The notes beneath the pieces were generated by a model. It worked only from the letters and a program-made list of their open reading frames with translations, did no database searches and was not told the DNA's origin. Source: Ichthyophonus hoferi (Eukaryota > Opisthokonta > Ichthyosporea > Ichthyophonida > Ichthyophonidae). From it: DNA of 16,059 bases. The stretch is taken from the NCBI GenBank assembly GCA_002751075.1, contig NAOQ01000887.1:2337-18395 (forward strand), in the 5' to 3' direction. Position 1 is the first letter of the stretch, and every line of letters begins with the position of its first letter. The translations under genes were made by a program, and so were the position numbers. Below are positions 8,022 to 16,059 of the stretch, one piece after another.

Positions 8022-8212
8022 TAGCAATCTGTGACTAGTGCTAGTGGCTTTTACACAGGCTCGAGATGTTGAATAAGTATTTTATAGAATTTTAGCTTGC
8101 TGGAATAGCAATAGAGGAAGCTCTTAACTCTGATCCACTTCAAAAGAAGATTGAAACAAATACGATGCAAGAAAAAGCGTATATGTGAGCTTTATTTTAT
8201 ACGCCTATAGTA
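8022..8212 (+). repeat. Diverged direct repeat B, copy 1
   Basis: Homologous to 8661-8832. Shared blocks in order: TGTG.CT.GTG then TAGTG, CACAGGCTCGAG, an ATAGAA block, TTGCTGG..TAGCAATA, AGCTCT, and a GCTTTATT-type block near the end. No clear reading frame is shared. CACAGGCTCGAG loosely resembles a pol III B box, but the A box is not convincing, so a SINE origin is only a possibility. Confidence 0.65.
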
Positions 8213-8660
8213 GTTATAATTATTTATTAGTTGATAACTTGAATGGTGAGGAAATTAATCGTGAAGCGGAAATGTAGGTATAATATACTTGGAATGTTGT
8301 AATGCAATATACCATAAATTCGTGGATTTGAATAGCCTAGGAGCAGAGTGATGTTTGGTGTCTATTAAAAAAACAAAATATACCCGGAAACAAAAAGATG
8401 TACGATAAGTAGATTTTGAAAAATTATGGCAGTGTGCATTGCCTATTTCAACAGGTGTAGTTGTTATTTCTTATTTTCTTGTCCAATATAGATGGCAACT
8501 GCAATTACAAATAGGGAATTAAGTAAAGGCAAAAGAATTTTATTCAGTGTAACTGCGGGAAAATACGACAAAGATATCTACACAGACAGAACCCTTCTAT
8601 ACTTTCCAACTATAGCACACTATATCTAGACTATTAGTTAGAAATCTTATGAATATCCTA
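8213..8660. other. Spacer between repeat B copies
   Basis: A+T-rich spacer without a recognised gene, RNA or element end. Confidence 0.4.
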
Positions 8661-8832
8661 TTACAGCTATTTGTGGCTGGTGTTAGTGACTTGTCCACAG
8701 GCTCGAGGGTGCCAATCAGGTGTTCCATAGAAGGGTCTCTTGCTGGGCTAGCAATATAGGCACCTCTTAGCTCTGTGTGCGTGTACTGTATTTAAACGCA
8801 ATAAAGCACTTTATTCTATATTACCATATATG
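8661..8832 (+). repeat. Diverged direct repeat B, copy 2
   Basis: Second copy of repeat B, 640 bp downstream and in the same orientation. The best-kept part is CCACAGGCTCGAG at 8695-8707 followed by TTGCTGGGCTAGCAATA. A 10-bp inverted repeat (ACCCTTCTAT near 8590 and ATAGAAGGGT near 8727) links this copy to sequence just upstream. Confidence 0.65.
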
Positions 8833-8946
8833 TATAATTATAGATATATAAAATAATGGTATAATATTTTATTTATATTAATTTTCAATACCTGTACATA
8901 TTAAAATATAAAATACATTTATAATTTTAATATATCTTTATCTGTT

Positions 8947-9050
8947 GGTTACGGCCATACCTAGTAGAAAGCACCCCATCTTATCCGATCTGAATTTGCT
9001 TTCAATAGAAGTGATGTATGAGAACACGTGTATGTTGGTTCTATTTCTAG
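8947..9050 (+). pseudogene. Truncated or degraded 5S rRNA-like sequence
   Basis: The first 47 bases follow the 5' half of eukaryotic 5S rRNA closely: GGTTACGGCCATACC, then TAGTAGAAAGCACCCC, then TTATCCGATCTGAA. TACGGCCATA and the TCCGATCT segment are hallmarks, and GAAAGCACC is the form I associate with fungal 5S. After 8993 the expected GTTAAGC internal promoter region is not intact. Faint similarity to the 3' half (GATG..GAGA.CAC) may continue to about 9050, but the closing strand of helix I is missing. It is probably a dispersed pseudogene or a 5S-derived retroposon head. Only the first half is secure. Confidence 0.6.
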
Positions 9051-9054
9051 CTCT

Positions 9055-9780
9055 CTATAAAAGTCATAATAATGTACTAATCAAAGAAGGGTTTATAATT
9101 AAAAGCAGTCATTAACTTTTAAAAATCAAAATAGAACTGTGATACCTATATAACTGGAATAAGATGTCATTTCCTTATGCAAAGTATTGTCTAACTACAT
9201 TTGCATTTAAGAGTTAATTACATCAGGCGGAAGAGGCTATATAGGTTAGAGTTAGGTTCCATAGAATAGATTGATTGTATTGATGCTTCATATAGGTTAG
9301 CCAGTGAAGTTACCTATACTACACCGTTAATACAATAGTGTATTTAAATGTTCTTCTCAAAGAGTTTATTGGTAAACCTTAGAATAACAACAAAGTCATG
9401 ATACATTTTACCACCTATTAGTTGAGTATGGTGTTGATTTTTCTGATAATATATATGCAACGCATTACCAAGTAAAAAGTTATACAAAAGCTTCTATATC
9501 CATTGATCAACAGAGGAAGATTCAAGAGCATTAACCTTACGATCTACAATTAAAAAGGAATAGGAAAATTGAATCATTGGAATTTTTATTTATAAATTGT
9601 TCGAGAACCTTCTTATTCATCTGTGGTTAGCAATCTTGCAACATATATTTTAATATACAGAAAAATGATATTGTTAACTATTATTATATCATAGGTCACA
9701 TATCTTATGTATTATTCATTCATACTATTTACAACCCACTGGGCCGCTATTTATATTTTAAGTATTTCAACGTTAATTTA
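9055..9780. other. 3' flank of the J-domain gene
   Basis: No gene is seen. On the minus strand an AATAAA-type signal (TTTATT on the plus strand at about 9585) lies roughly 190 bp past the stop codon of the J-domain gene and could serve its 3' end. Confidence 0.35.
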
Positions 9781-10857
9781 CTAAGATTCTAGGATATTAC
9801 TAATACATTCTTTTTGAAATGGGGTCAAAATGAGAGGTAGGCAAACACTAAATTTAAGAATCAAATCTCCGTGGCCACCCAGTCTCCTTGGCATGCCATA
9901 CCCGACTAACACCTGTTCAGTACCATGCTGGATAACAGTAGTAAAAGGAATAGATACACACTTACCATTGATAGTGGATATATGTTCAGTGAAACCAATA
10001 AGGGCTTTCTTCAACGGCACAACTATATTACACTTCAAATTGTCTCCATCTCGTGTGAACTTAGCGTGCGATTTGACCTTGATCATAAACACTATATCTT
10101 GAGGGGGTTGCCCCATACGTATATCCCCCTGTCCTACAAACCGAATCTTGGTTCCTTCTTTCCAACCCGCCTGAACATTGACTTCTAATACTTTGACCTC
10201 CGTAATCGATGGTCGGTCCCATTGATTCTCAATTGTCCGTGTAATTTTAAGTTTCCTCTGTGTTCCAGTATATAGTTCCTCTAAGGTACATTCTAGGTGG
10301 TGTATTTTTTCTGTATTTTTTACCTTCTTTCTAAATTCAGAACTACCAGGATAGTCTTCTTCGCTATCTATTGACATATCTCGGTGTGATCGCTTGCACC
10401 CCATTCCACCCTGTCTGACACCAATGAAGTCCTTAAGATTGAAACCATACCCCATATCACTCCCAAAAATCCGTGAAAAAATCTCTTCAGCATCGCTGGA
10501 AGAAAACTTATAGTTGCCGCCTGTGTGCCTTCCGTTAGGACTGAAGTTAAAGCCATCAGACGTACCACCCATACCACTAGAGGAGGATCGAGACCGACTG
10601 GAAGTGGTAGGGTCTGGGGCACCACCTTTAAGCACATCCTCTCCATACATATCATATACTCCCTTTTTTTTGGGATCGCTGAGCACATCATATGCTTCAG
10701 ATATATCTTGAAATTTCTTAGTGGCCTCCTCCTTCCTGTTAGGATTCTTATCTGGATGCCACTTCATGGCTAGTTTGCGATATGCTTTTTTCAATACATC
10801 TTCATTATCACATCCTTTTGATATTTCAAGTATACCGTAATAATCTCTTCCATTCAT
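9781..10857 (-). CDS. Class B J-domain co-chaperone (Sis1/DNAJB1 type)
   Basis: A cytosolic/nuclear Hsp40 that delivers unfolded clients to Hsp70 and stimulates its ATPase. The 358-residue protein has the family order. The J domain (about 1-72) has [13 protein letters not shown] with the essential HPD at 34-36 and [14 protein letters not shown] Ser/Gly/Phe-containing linker (about 80-135) ends in [11 protein letters not shown] (122-132). Two beta-barrel C-terminal domains follow from about 187 ([35 protein letters not shown] at 231-245; FTRDGDNL at 267-274). [12 protein letters not shown] (321-332) precedes the dimerisation end. No CxxCxGxG zinc finger is present, which excludes class A. The helix II start has one more residue than usual (NEDVLKKAY). 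ATG 10857 puts DYY at residues 5-7, as expected. The frame is intact with no intron. Base composition is less A+T-rich than the flanks. Confidence 0.96.
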   Translation of the reverse strand: MNGRDYYGILEISKGCDNEDVLKKAYRKLAMKWHPDKNPNRKEEATKKFQDISEAYDVLSDPKKKGVYDMYGEDVLKGGAPDPTTSSRSRSSSSGMGGTSDGFNFSPNGRHTGGNYKFSSSDAEEIFSRIFGSDMGYGFNLKDFIGVRQGGMGCKRSHRDMSIDSEEDYPGSSEFRKKVKNTEKIHHLECTLEELYTGTQRKLKITRTIENQWDRPSITEVKVLEVNVQAGWKEGTKIRFVGQGDIRMGQPPQDIVFMIKVKSHAKFTRDGDNLKCNIVVPLKKALIGFTEHISTINGKCVSIPFTTVIQHGTEQVLVGYGMPRRLGGHGDLILKFSVCLPLILTPFQKECISNILES

Positions 10858-10989
10858 TTTATATGATGATTTTGAGCAAATGTTAAGAGACCTCTTTTTT
10901 AAATGTGTGCGGGCCTGACTCTAACACATACTTGCAAATTAAAAAAATATGAGAAGTTCCCGATTGTACATTTATAAATGAAATCGGCT

Positions 10990-11165
10990 CCATACTTATA
11001 TAGAGTATAAAAGAGGAATGCAAATGATTTATTGGTTAAAGTGTCTAAGGTCTTATATTAAGCCAATAAAATATGTCTCATAGATTTGTTCTCGAAGGTA
11101 ATTAGCCAATTATATTATCATTTGGTCATTTCCCAAGACTCTCTGACAATTATCTAAACCAATTA
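10990..11165 (-). promoter_or_regulatory. Putative promoter of the J-domain gene
   Basis: Four CCAAT boxes (11031, on the minus strand; 11063, 11106 and 11159, on the plus strand) lie within 135 bp, upstream of a minus-strand TATATAAG at 11003-10996. The TATA-like site is about 140 bp from the ATG and some 30 bp from the first CCAAT. A TTCTCGAA dyad at 11089-11096 has the TTCnnGAA form of a minimal heat-shock element; two half-sites alone are weak evidence. Confidence 0.5.
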
Positions 11166-11169
11166 ATTC

Positions 11170-11800
11170 ATCGCTTGACTTCTATTTTTATCAGGGCCAG
11201 AGAATTCGAGAAACCGATAGTACATTCCAATACTAATATATCGAGATCTAGCCATTATAATTATTATATCATCATTCATGATATCAATGTGAAATTAATA
11301 CAAAAGATGTATAAAAGTATATATTTATATTATATTTTTACAAAAAATAAGATACCTTTGCAATGGTGATTGAGTTGTAAACCAAAGTTATGTTATATAG
11401 CTTAAGCTGAAACATAGCCATTGTCTAATGTATCCATTGGCAACACAACGCTTGTAAAACCAAAAAAAAACTATTATAAATAAATATCTAAAATATAATT
11501 TGATATAGGGGCAAACATAAAACATTGTTGCAGGTCCTTTCTTTATTTTTTTTTGATTATCAATGCCACAACAAACATAATCACAATAGTTTTGTCACAA
11601 TCTTACGTATATGTTTATCTTCTTTGCGGTATATGTATATACGTTTTCCTAGATCCAATATGCACGTGAAATGGGCTCGAACCATTACATTGAACATTGA
11701 CGCTTACGGTTTTGCCTTCGCTACTAATTACTAGAAATAATGGGGTGTAACCGCTAAAAGAATAAGAGAAAAAAACATAATCACGGATATATAAAATTCT
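11170..11800. other. Intergenic stretch with a two-strand open segment
   Basis: Mostly A+T-rich. At 11640-11735 a GC-richer block is open on both strands. Plus: reads RSNMHVKWARTITLNIDAYG, then a stop at 11734. Minus: after an acceptor-like CCATTATTTCTAG it reads ISSEGKTVSVNVQCNGSSPF to a TAA. Neither is recognised. Confidence 0.3.
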
Positions 11801-11805
11801 AATAG

Positions 11806-11952
11806 ATGATTGTCACCTCCCTGAACAGATCACAACACATGGAGGAAGCCTTATCACATTACCTATTCGTTGCACAATATTCCGATAGGATTGTAGGCCT
11901 AGTAGGCTTCTACTGCAGCATTCTGCTACATACAGATTCTGATAATTCTTAA
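11806..11952 (+). CDS. Small ORF, 48 aa, possible PEX11-like fragment
   Basis: ATG at 11806, with a TATATAAA about 20 bp upstream, opens 48 codons to TAA. The core, EEALSHYLFVAQYSDRIVGL then VGFYCSILL, looks like an amphipathic helix and resembles from memory the N-terminal helix of peroxisomal PEX11 proteins (DR..R.LGYC-type segment of PEX11 gamma). The rest of such a protein is absent, so this would be a fragment or first exon; no donor is evident. The antisense strand is also open here (SAVKNYQNLYVAECCSRSLL, bordered by TTCTGCTTTAG and AG|GTAATG), so the coding strand is uncertain. Chance is not excluded. Confidence 0.25.
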   Translation: MIVTSLNRSQHMEEALSHYLFVAQYSDRIVGLVGFYCSILLHTDSDNS

Positions 11953-12687
11953 CCGCAGATATGTTGTTGAGTAATACCTAAAGCAGAACCTATCATTACT
12001 AATCATCTATGTAGAATGAAAACATATAATTTAAAATTATCCTGTCGAGGTCAAAGGGTGTTATCGTGTGGCTACCCGAGCGGTACAATCATATTGTGTA
12101 TAAATATAGGTTTGGAATAAAGGACACATAAAAAGTTGCTAAAAAGGGCTGACAAAGCGAAATAACGTGAAAATGTACTACCATGAAGTGGTTATTATAT
12201 CTGTGTATAATGATAAAGAAAGAATAAGAGTTGTACTTTGGCAAATATGTGTATGAAGAGAAGTTGGAAACTAATACAAATGACATCCTAGTATATATAT
12301 TGTAGTTATTTAGTCATAGGGTAGGAGGGAAAATTATGTGACTGTGTACTCAAGTGTGTATAGAAAAGATTGATTGATAGATAGATAGAATGCATAGTGC
12401 ATGGGGGATTGTGGGTTTAAGGTAATGAATATAAATATAAAATATTGTAGAACAAGAATGAAATGATTTATTTAATCTACTATATGACAATATTTATGTA
12501 TATAAATTATACATCGATATATATTGAAATGGATTATTTACATTTTTGTTTTAGTTGCGAAAAAAAATCCTTTTAAAATGAAATAAAAATACATTAGAAA
12601 GAAAGGTATTTGAAAGCAATTTAATTAATGCATCCGTTTCTACCTCTGGTTAGTATGTAAACGTAAGCTTCTATACTTCTACCTCTA
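11953..12687. other. Intergenic stretch without a recognised gene
   Basis: A GC-richer patch at 12040-12115 is open in several frames at once, so it gives no strand-specific coding signal. The remainder is A+T-rich with a short GATA/TAGA run near 12370. Confidence 0.35.
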
Positions 12688-12775
12688 TTGTTAATATTTT
12701 TCCGTATAGAAGCCTTTTGTCTATATATGTATATATATATACATGATCCAATTTGTCTGGCTTATCGCATAGAGA

Positions 12776-12892
12776 ATGGCATTTTAGCCTATGCAGCAGC
12801 TAACCGTAGCGTCGGTAACTATATGTCCGTCGTCATAGACCAAGCCTTAATTTCAAACAACCCCTCCCTGCTACAATTTCATGTTGAAATGT
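12776..12892 (+). CDS. Candidate internal exon, unrecognised
   Basis: Within an open frame spanning 12688-12909, the less A+T-rich part reads AYAAANRSVGNYMSVVIDQA then LISNNPSLLQFHVE. It is preceded by AG acceptor-like sites (CTTATCGCATAG at 12760-12771; the CTATGCAG AG near 12797) and followed by a GTATGT donor-like site at 12891-12896. Only the central part has balanced composition; the ends translate to Tyr/Ile-rich noise from TA tracts. No family is recognised and neighbouring exons are not found. Confidence 0.22.
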
Positions 12893-12909
12893 ATGTATAC
12901 AAACCATAA

Positions 12910-14020
12910 GATTATTATTTTTATTTAAAACATAACTTTATATTAAGCTCGGAAAATATTTATTATCTAAAATTTAGTGTTTTATAAAATATTTAAATAA
13001 AATATTTAAAATTTCTATCATTCTAATAGAAAACCACTTGTACTAAACTAAGCTTTCGGTCTCTTTCGATATTATTTGTCTCATCCTATTGGTGGAGATG
13101 ACCCCAAAATTCAGATCGGTTAGCATTATTCTATTGCTGGATCTACATTTACAAAGCAAGATATGCCTATATTAGGGTACAATATAGATTATTGTTGTAA
13201 AAGAAGACAGATATTGAAAGTAGCATAATATAACTATAATATCATTCCAAAACATACTAATATATGATTCCAAAAATAAAAATATACTCAAAAATATATA
13301 TATTCTGGTTTAATACACTTTCATTAGTTTATTATAATAATGATCGGTGTGCTTGTATCCCGAAGATAGTTAAATTTCCCTAAATGAACTATTGGATAAC
13401 TTTAATTATGCTCTATATAGTATAACATGATGCAATACATTATAATATAAGATAGATATCATGCACTATCCACATATCACAGAATAAAAAAGTAATCTAA
13501 AACTCATTTTCCCTTAAGCCAATTACTTGGTTCATGCATATAAGCATCGTATGAAATATGGTTTTAAAATTATCTCTGAGATTAAATATTAATTGCAAAA
13601 AAAGTTTTTTAAAAAATGTAAATAAATACACCACTTATGTACTTAAATGATCTTTTTTTAAAAGGAAATGATTGCGAAAATGACTACTCTAACATAGCCT
13701 ATTTACTATATACGTGTACTTATAATCGGCATACATATATATATGCTGCATCATAGTATAGTTATAAGCTGCATTTGCATATGCATCTAGAGCTCTCGCG
13801 ATTGTTCTTTATCTTACTCGTTCTCTGTTGCGGTTTACTCCGATAATTTCTTTCCCTTTCTGAATAATGTATGGCTATGATTTTATATTCTTTATTTTCA
13901 GTTTTTATTTGTGGTTTTTAGGAGGTCACCACAAGAATATTAGAGCCATGCATTAATAATAATAAATATTATTAATAAAAAGAAATGACTATTGCATTAA
14001 AATATTGTCGTTGTAAGAAT
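12910..14020. other. A+T-rich intergenic DNA
   Basis: No assigned gene. A less A+T-rich patch at 13045-13125 contains ATTGGTGGAGATGACC, loosely like the 3' half of 5S rRNA, and shares the complement of CCGATCTGAATTT with the 5S-like sequence at 8985-8997. The match is too short to call. A patch at 13785-13860 is open for short distances on both strands. Confidence 0.3.
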
Positions 14021-14027
14021 ATAATTA

Positions 14028-14171
14028 CTATATTAGCAAAGAGATTTGGGATACAAATTGATGTGTGCTATCGTATTCTCGCCAGAAAATGCTGGTGTTT
14101 TTCTTTCTATTAATAGCGGCTTTTAATTGTTTAAGTATACCACGTGGTGAAAAACTATTTTGATTGCTCAT
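14028..14171 (-). CDS. Small ORF, 47 aa, unrecognised
   Basis: ATG at 14171 opens MSNQNSFSPRGILKQLKAA then INRKKNTSIFWREYDST, ending at TAG 14028. The composition is balanced and charged, unlike neighbouring A+T-rich translations. A GTAATT donor-like site overlaps the stop, so this might be a first exon. Eight CCAAT boxes lie 270 to 530 bp upstream in gene sense, the strongest such cluster in the window. No family is recognised, and length alone is not significant. Confidence 0.25.
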   Translation of the reverse strand: MSNQNSFSPRGILKQLKAAINRKKNTSIFWREYDSTHQFVSQISLLI

Positions 14172-14443
14172 CACGTCAGCATTAGGTATTTGTTGTATTG
14201 GTGCGTCGAATTAATTAATCTCTGTCTGTTAAGAATGGGGAATACAATCGTCATTGTTAGTCTATGTTTGGACATAATTATTTATATTAGTAGTCGTGGT
14301 CATGTGTAGCTTTTATATTATAGTTAATTGAATTTATAGTGTTATTGTGACTAGTAAATATGTGTTTGTACATATATCTCGATGGTACTGGAAGGTACTT
14401 GCGGAATCTCGAATTTGCTTGCGTAATCTTAAGGAATGAATTT

Positions 14444-14699
14444 ATTGGATAAAGTGACTGATAGAAAGGTTTAGAAAATTATAAAACAAGAATATTATTG
14501 GTGATATTTGTTCATCTTTTTTAAAAATTAACCAATACAATTGGACACGATTCATCCAGAACCAATAAAGGAAACACATTTTATTGGCTTGGCGTACGTT
14601 CGAAAGACATTTTATCCAAGCATATTATTTGCATATTTCCCAATCCGTAATGTAATTGATTTTGTTTGAGGCATTGCTTAAAAAAAACAGTGCTATTGG
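14444..14699. promoter_or_regulatory. Dense CCAAT-box cluster
   Basis: Eight CCAAT/ATTGG cores fall within 256 bp (14444, 14497, 14532, 14540, 14562, 14583, 14640, 14695), where base composition predicts about 0.5. Orientation is mixed. This is promoter-like for the NF-Y/HAP factor and is comparable with the region upstream of the J-domain gene. Possible targets are the minus-strand ORF ending at 14028 or an unseen plus-strand gene to the right. Confidence 0.5.
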
Positions 14700-14928
14700 T
14701 CTACAAACAAACAATGGTCTTAAAAATATGTAAACCTCTCCCATGAACTTAGCTGCAACAATACATAAAAACATATAAAAAAAAATAACTAAAATTTTGA
14801 TTACATGTTTTTAAGTTATATAACTATAGTTATCCTGGTAATAAGATAATTAAATGCACAATAATTCAAGCCAAACATAGCAGATCTATATTTTTTTACT
14901 TCCCTTAATCGAAAGAACTTTCTACAGT

Positions 14929-15081
14929 TTACCAGGTATTTCTAGCAGATCTACGTGGTGGATTAGAAATAAAACTAAAATCTTTTGTATTGTGTTTTAT
15001 TTGACTTAGAATGTTCTTTTCTGCTACAAATTGATTGAGATAATTATCACTTGGTAACGGATAAGATAAAGCTCGTGCGTG
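14929..15081 (-). CDS. Candidate terminal exon, 50 codons, unrecognised
   Basis: After an AG at CTGCAAAAATAG (minus strand) the frame reads HARALSYPLPSDNYLNQF, then VAEKNILSQIKHNTKDFSF, ending RRSARNTW and TAA. The frame before that TAG (KESLTLEQLYVLQK) also looks protein-like, so the TAG may instead be a stop in a decayed gene. A second exon-like piece lies upstream at 15246-15288 (acceptor CCTAATTTTTTAATAG, translation ELVKPGIVEPLENN, donor GTATGG), but its phase does not join cleanly. CCAAT boxes at 15425, 15519 and 15552 lie further upstream. Confidence 0.3.
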   Translation of the reverse strand, partial: HARALSYPLPSDNYLNQFVAEKNILSQIKHNTKDFSFISNPPRRSARNTW

Positions 15082-15351
15082 CTATTTTTGCAGTACATAC
15101 AATTGTTCTAATGTCAAGGATTCTTTATATTTTGTATTATGCCCCTTGCAATATTTGAGTTATTTGAAATATATGAAATAACTATAATTTAAATCAATGC
15201 ATAACACTATAATCAGTATGATTGTAGATATGATATGAACCATACAGTTATTTTCTAATGGTTCAACAATACCAGGCTTGACTAGTTCCTATTAAAAAAT
15301 TAGGTTGTAGCACAATATTTATAATTACTTTATATAGTATACAAACACACT

Positions 15352-15406
15352 AACAATATATATATATATATATACATACATATATATACATATATATATA
15401 TATATT
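15352..15406. repeat. (TA)n/(CATA)n microsatellite
   Basis: TA dinucleotide runs interrupted by CATA steps over about 55 bp. Confidence 0.9.
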
Positions 15407-15776
15407 AGCACAATTTGCGTCAAATTGGCATTTATGTCTTAGGCAGGATACCTAAGCAATGAGTTATCTGGATCTCAACCATACGTTTAGAAATGGCTTA
15501 TTGTATTACAAATCTTCCATTGGCTGGTTTAATTTTGATCGCTCATCATGGATTGGCATTTAACACAAACAGATTGCACCAACTATTTTTTCAGACTGGT
15601 TATACACTACTATGTGCTAAAAATACTAATTGATTATAACTAATTAAATATTACTGTTTTAATGCACATGATATGCAATATTTTATTCGTCATAGAGATG
15701 TTGTGGAAAAAACTCTATAATATTGTAATATTGATTATTGATGATCATAAAAGTGGCCTCGGATAGTAAGATTCGG

Positions 15777-15810
15777 AGCAACCTGTATATAGCAACCTGT
15801 ATATAGAAGT
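15777..15810. repeat. 15-bp tandem duplication
   Basis: AGCAACCTGTATAT is repeated twice head to tail with a 15-bp period. Small and probably slippage. Confidence 0.75.
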
Positions 15811-15903
15811 GTGGAGCACCCTAGGAAGATGTACTACAGAATGTACTGGACTCTAACAATCTGAAGGATTTATATTATTAAACGTGGCTGTGCATATAAT
15901 AAT

Positions 15904-15968
15904 ATGTTAAATGCAGTAAAAGATATAGAAGAAAACTTATATACAGAGGAAGATGGGTTTCGCCAACA
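15904..15968 (+). CDS. Candidate first exon running to a GTAAGT donor
   Basis: ATG at 15904 opens MLNAVKDIEENLYTEEDGFR plus one Gln, then meets a consensus GTAAGT donor at 15969-15974; unspliced, the frame stops two codons later. The run of acidic residues is atypical of translated A+T-rich noise. CCAAT boxes at 15519 and 15552 lie about 350 bp upstream. If real, the gene continues beyond the right edge. No family is recognised. Confidence 0.3.
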
Positions 15969-16059
15969 GTAAGTATAATGGGTCTATAAAGATTATTTGT
16001 TTTATATGGGCATACGCGTTTATAGCCACATCATATATATATACATATATGCGTTCAAC

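Noticed and set aside
9830-10773. Several ORFs overlapping the J-domain gene on the plus strand and in another minus frame
   Set aside because: They are shadow frames of the intact J-domain coding sequence and lack family motifs.
11670-11686. tRNA T-arm-like hairpin on the minus strand (AATGG, TTCGAGC, CCATT)
   Set aside because: No matching acceptor stem, D arm or anticodon arm can be found upstream.
13045-13125. Second 5S rRNA piece (3' half) or inverted partner of the 8947 sequence
   Set aside because: Only short, gapped similarity plus a 13-base shared word; not enough to separate from chance.
14400-14590. Minus-strand stop-to-stop segment of about 62 codons below the CCAAT cluster
   Set aside because: No ATG near its start, no splice signals, and length is expected by chance in this composition.

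Overview
The window looks like sparsely populated nuclear DNA from an A+T-rich eukaryote. Spliceosomal introns with GT..AG borders are visible, intergenic DNA is rich in low-complexity repeats, and only two genes are certain. A degraded 5S rRNA copy carries a GAAAGCACC signature that I associate with fungal 5S, and several stretches are dense in CCAAT boxes. An early-diverging fungus with an expanded genome would fit, but this is inference and not a firm assignment.

Left end (1-2200): the 5' part of a minus-strand, intron-containing gene for the SUMO-activating enzyme subunit Aos1/SAE1. It is recognised from YDRQIR..WG..AQ..R and the Rossmann-type VLVVG segment. Its exons are too short to appear as long ORFs. 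The ATP-binding exon is present twice in tandem; the upstream copy keeps its acceptor and open frame but has diverged and lost the normal exon end. Intron 1 is filled by a 9-bp minisatellite, and pentamer arrays of the TATAG/TATTG type flank the gene. The gene continues past the left edge.

Middle (2200-9780): no certain host gene. It holds a dead Tc1/mariner-superfamily (DDE) transposon with recognisable terminal inverted repeats and a 21-bp tandem repeat in its left end, two pairs of diverged direct repeats, a GC-richer island, CCAAT-box clusters, and a truncated 5S rRNA-like sequence. One minus-strand open segment (5418-5687) may be an exon.

Right half (9781-16059): an intact, intronless class B J-domain co-chaperone (Sis1/DNAJB1 type) on the minus strand, with a TATA-like element and four CCAAT boxes upstream. 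Beyond it lies A+T-rich DNA with a strong CCAAT cluster near 14444-14699 and several short exon-like open segments bordered by plausible splice sites. I could not assign these to families.

The Aos1 and J-domain genes are both general proteostasis/housekeeping functions and show no operon-like relation. I do not see a novel multi-gene system. The most interesting items are the duplicated Aos1 exon and the candidate exons that a single-frame ORF scan misses.
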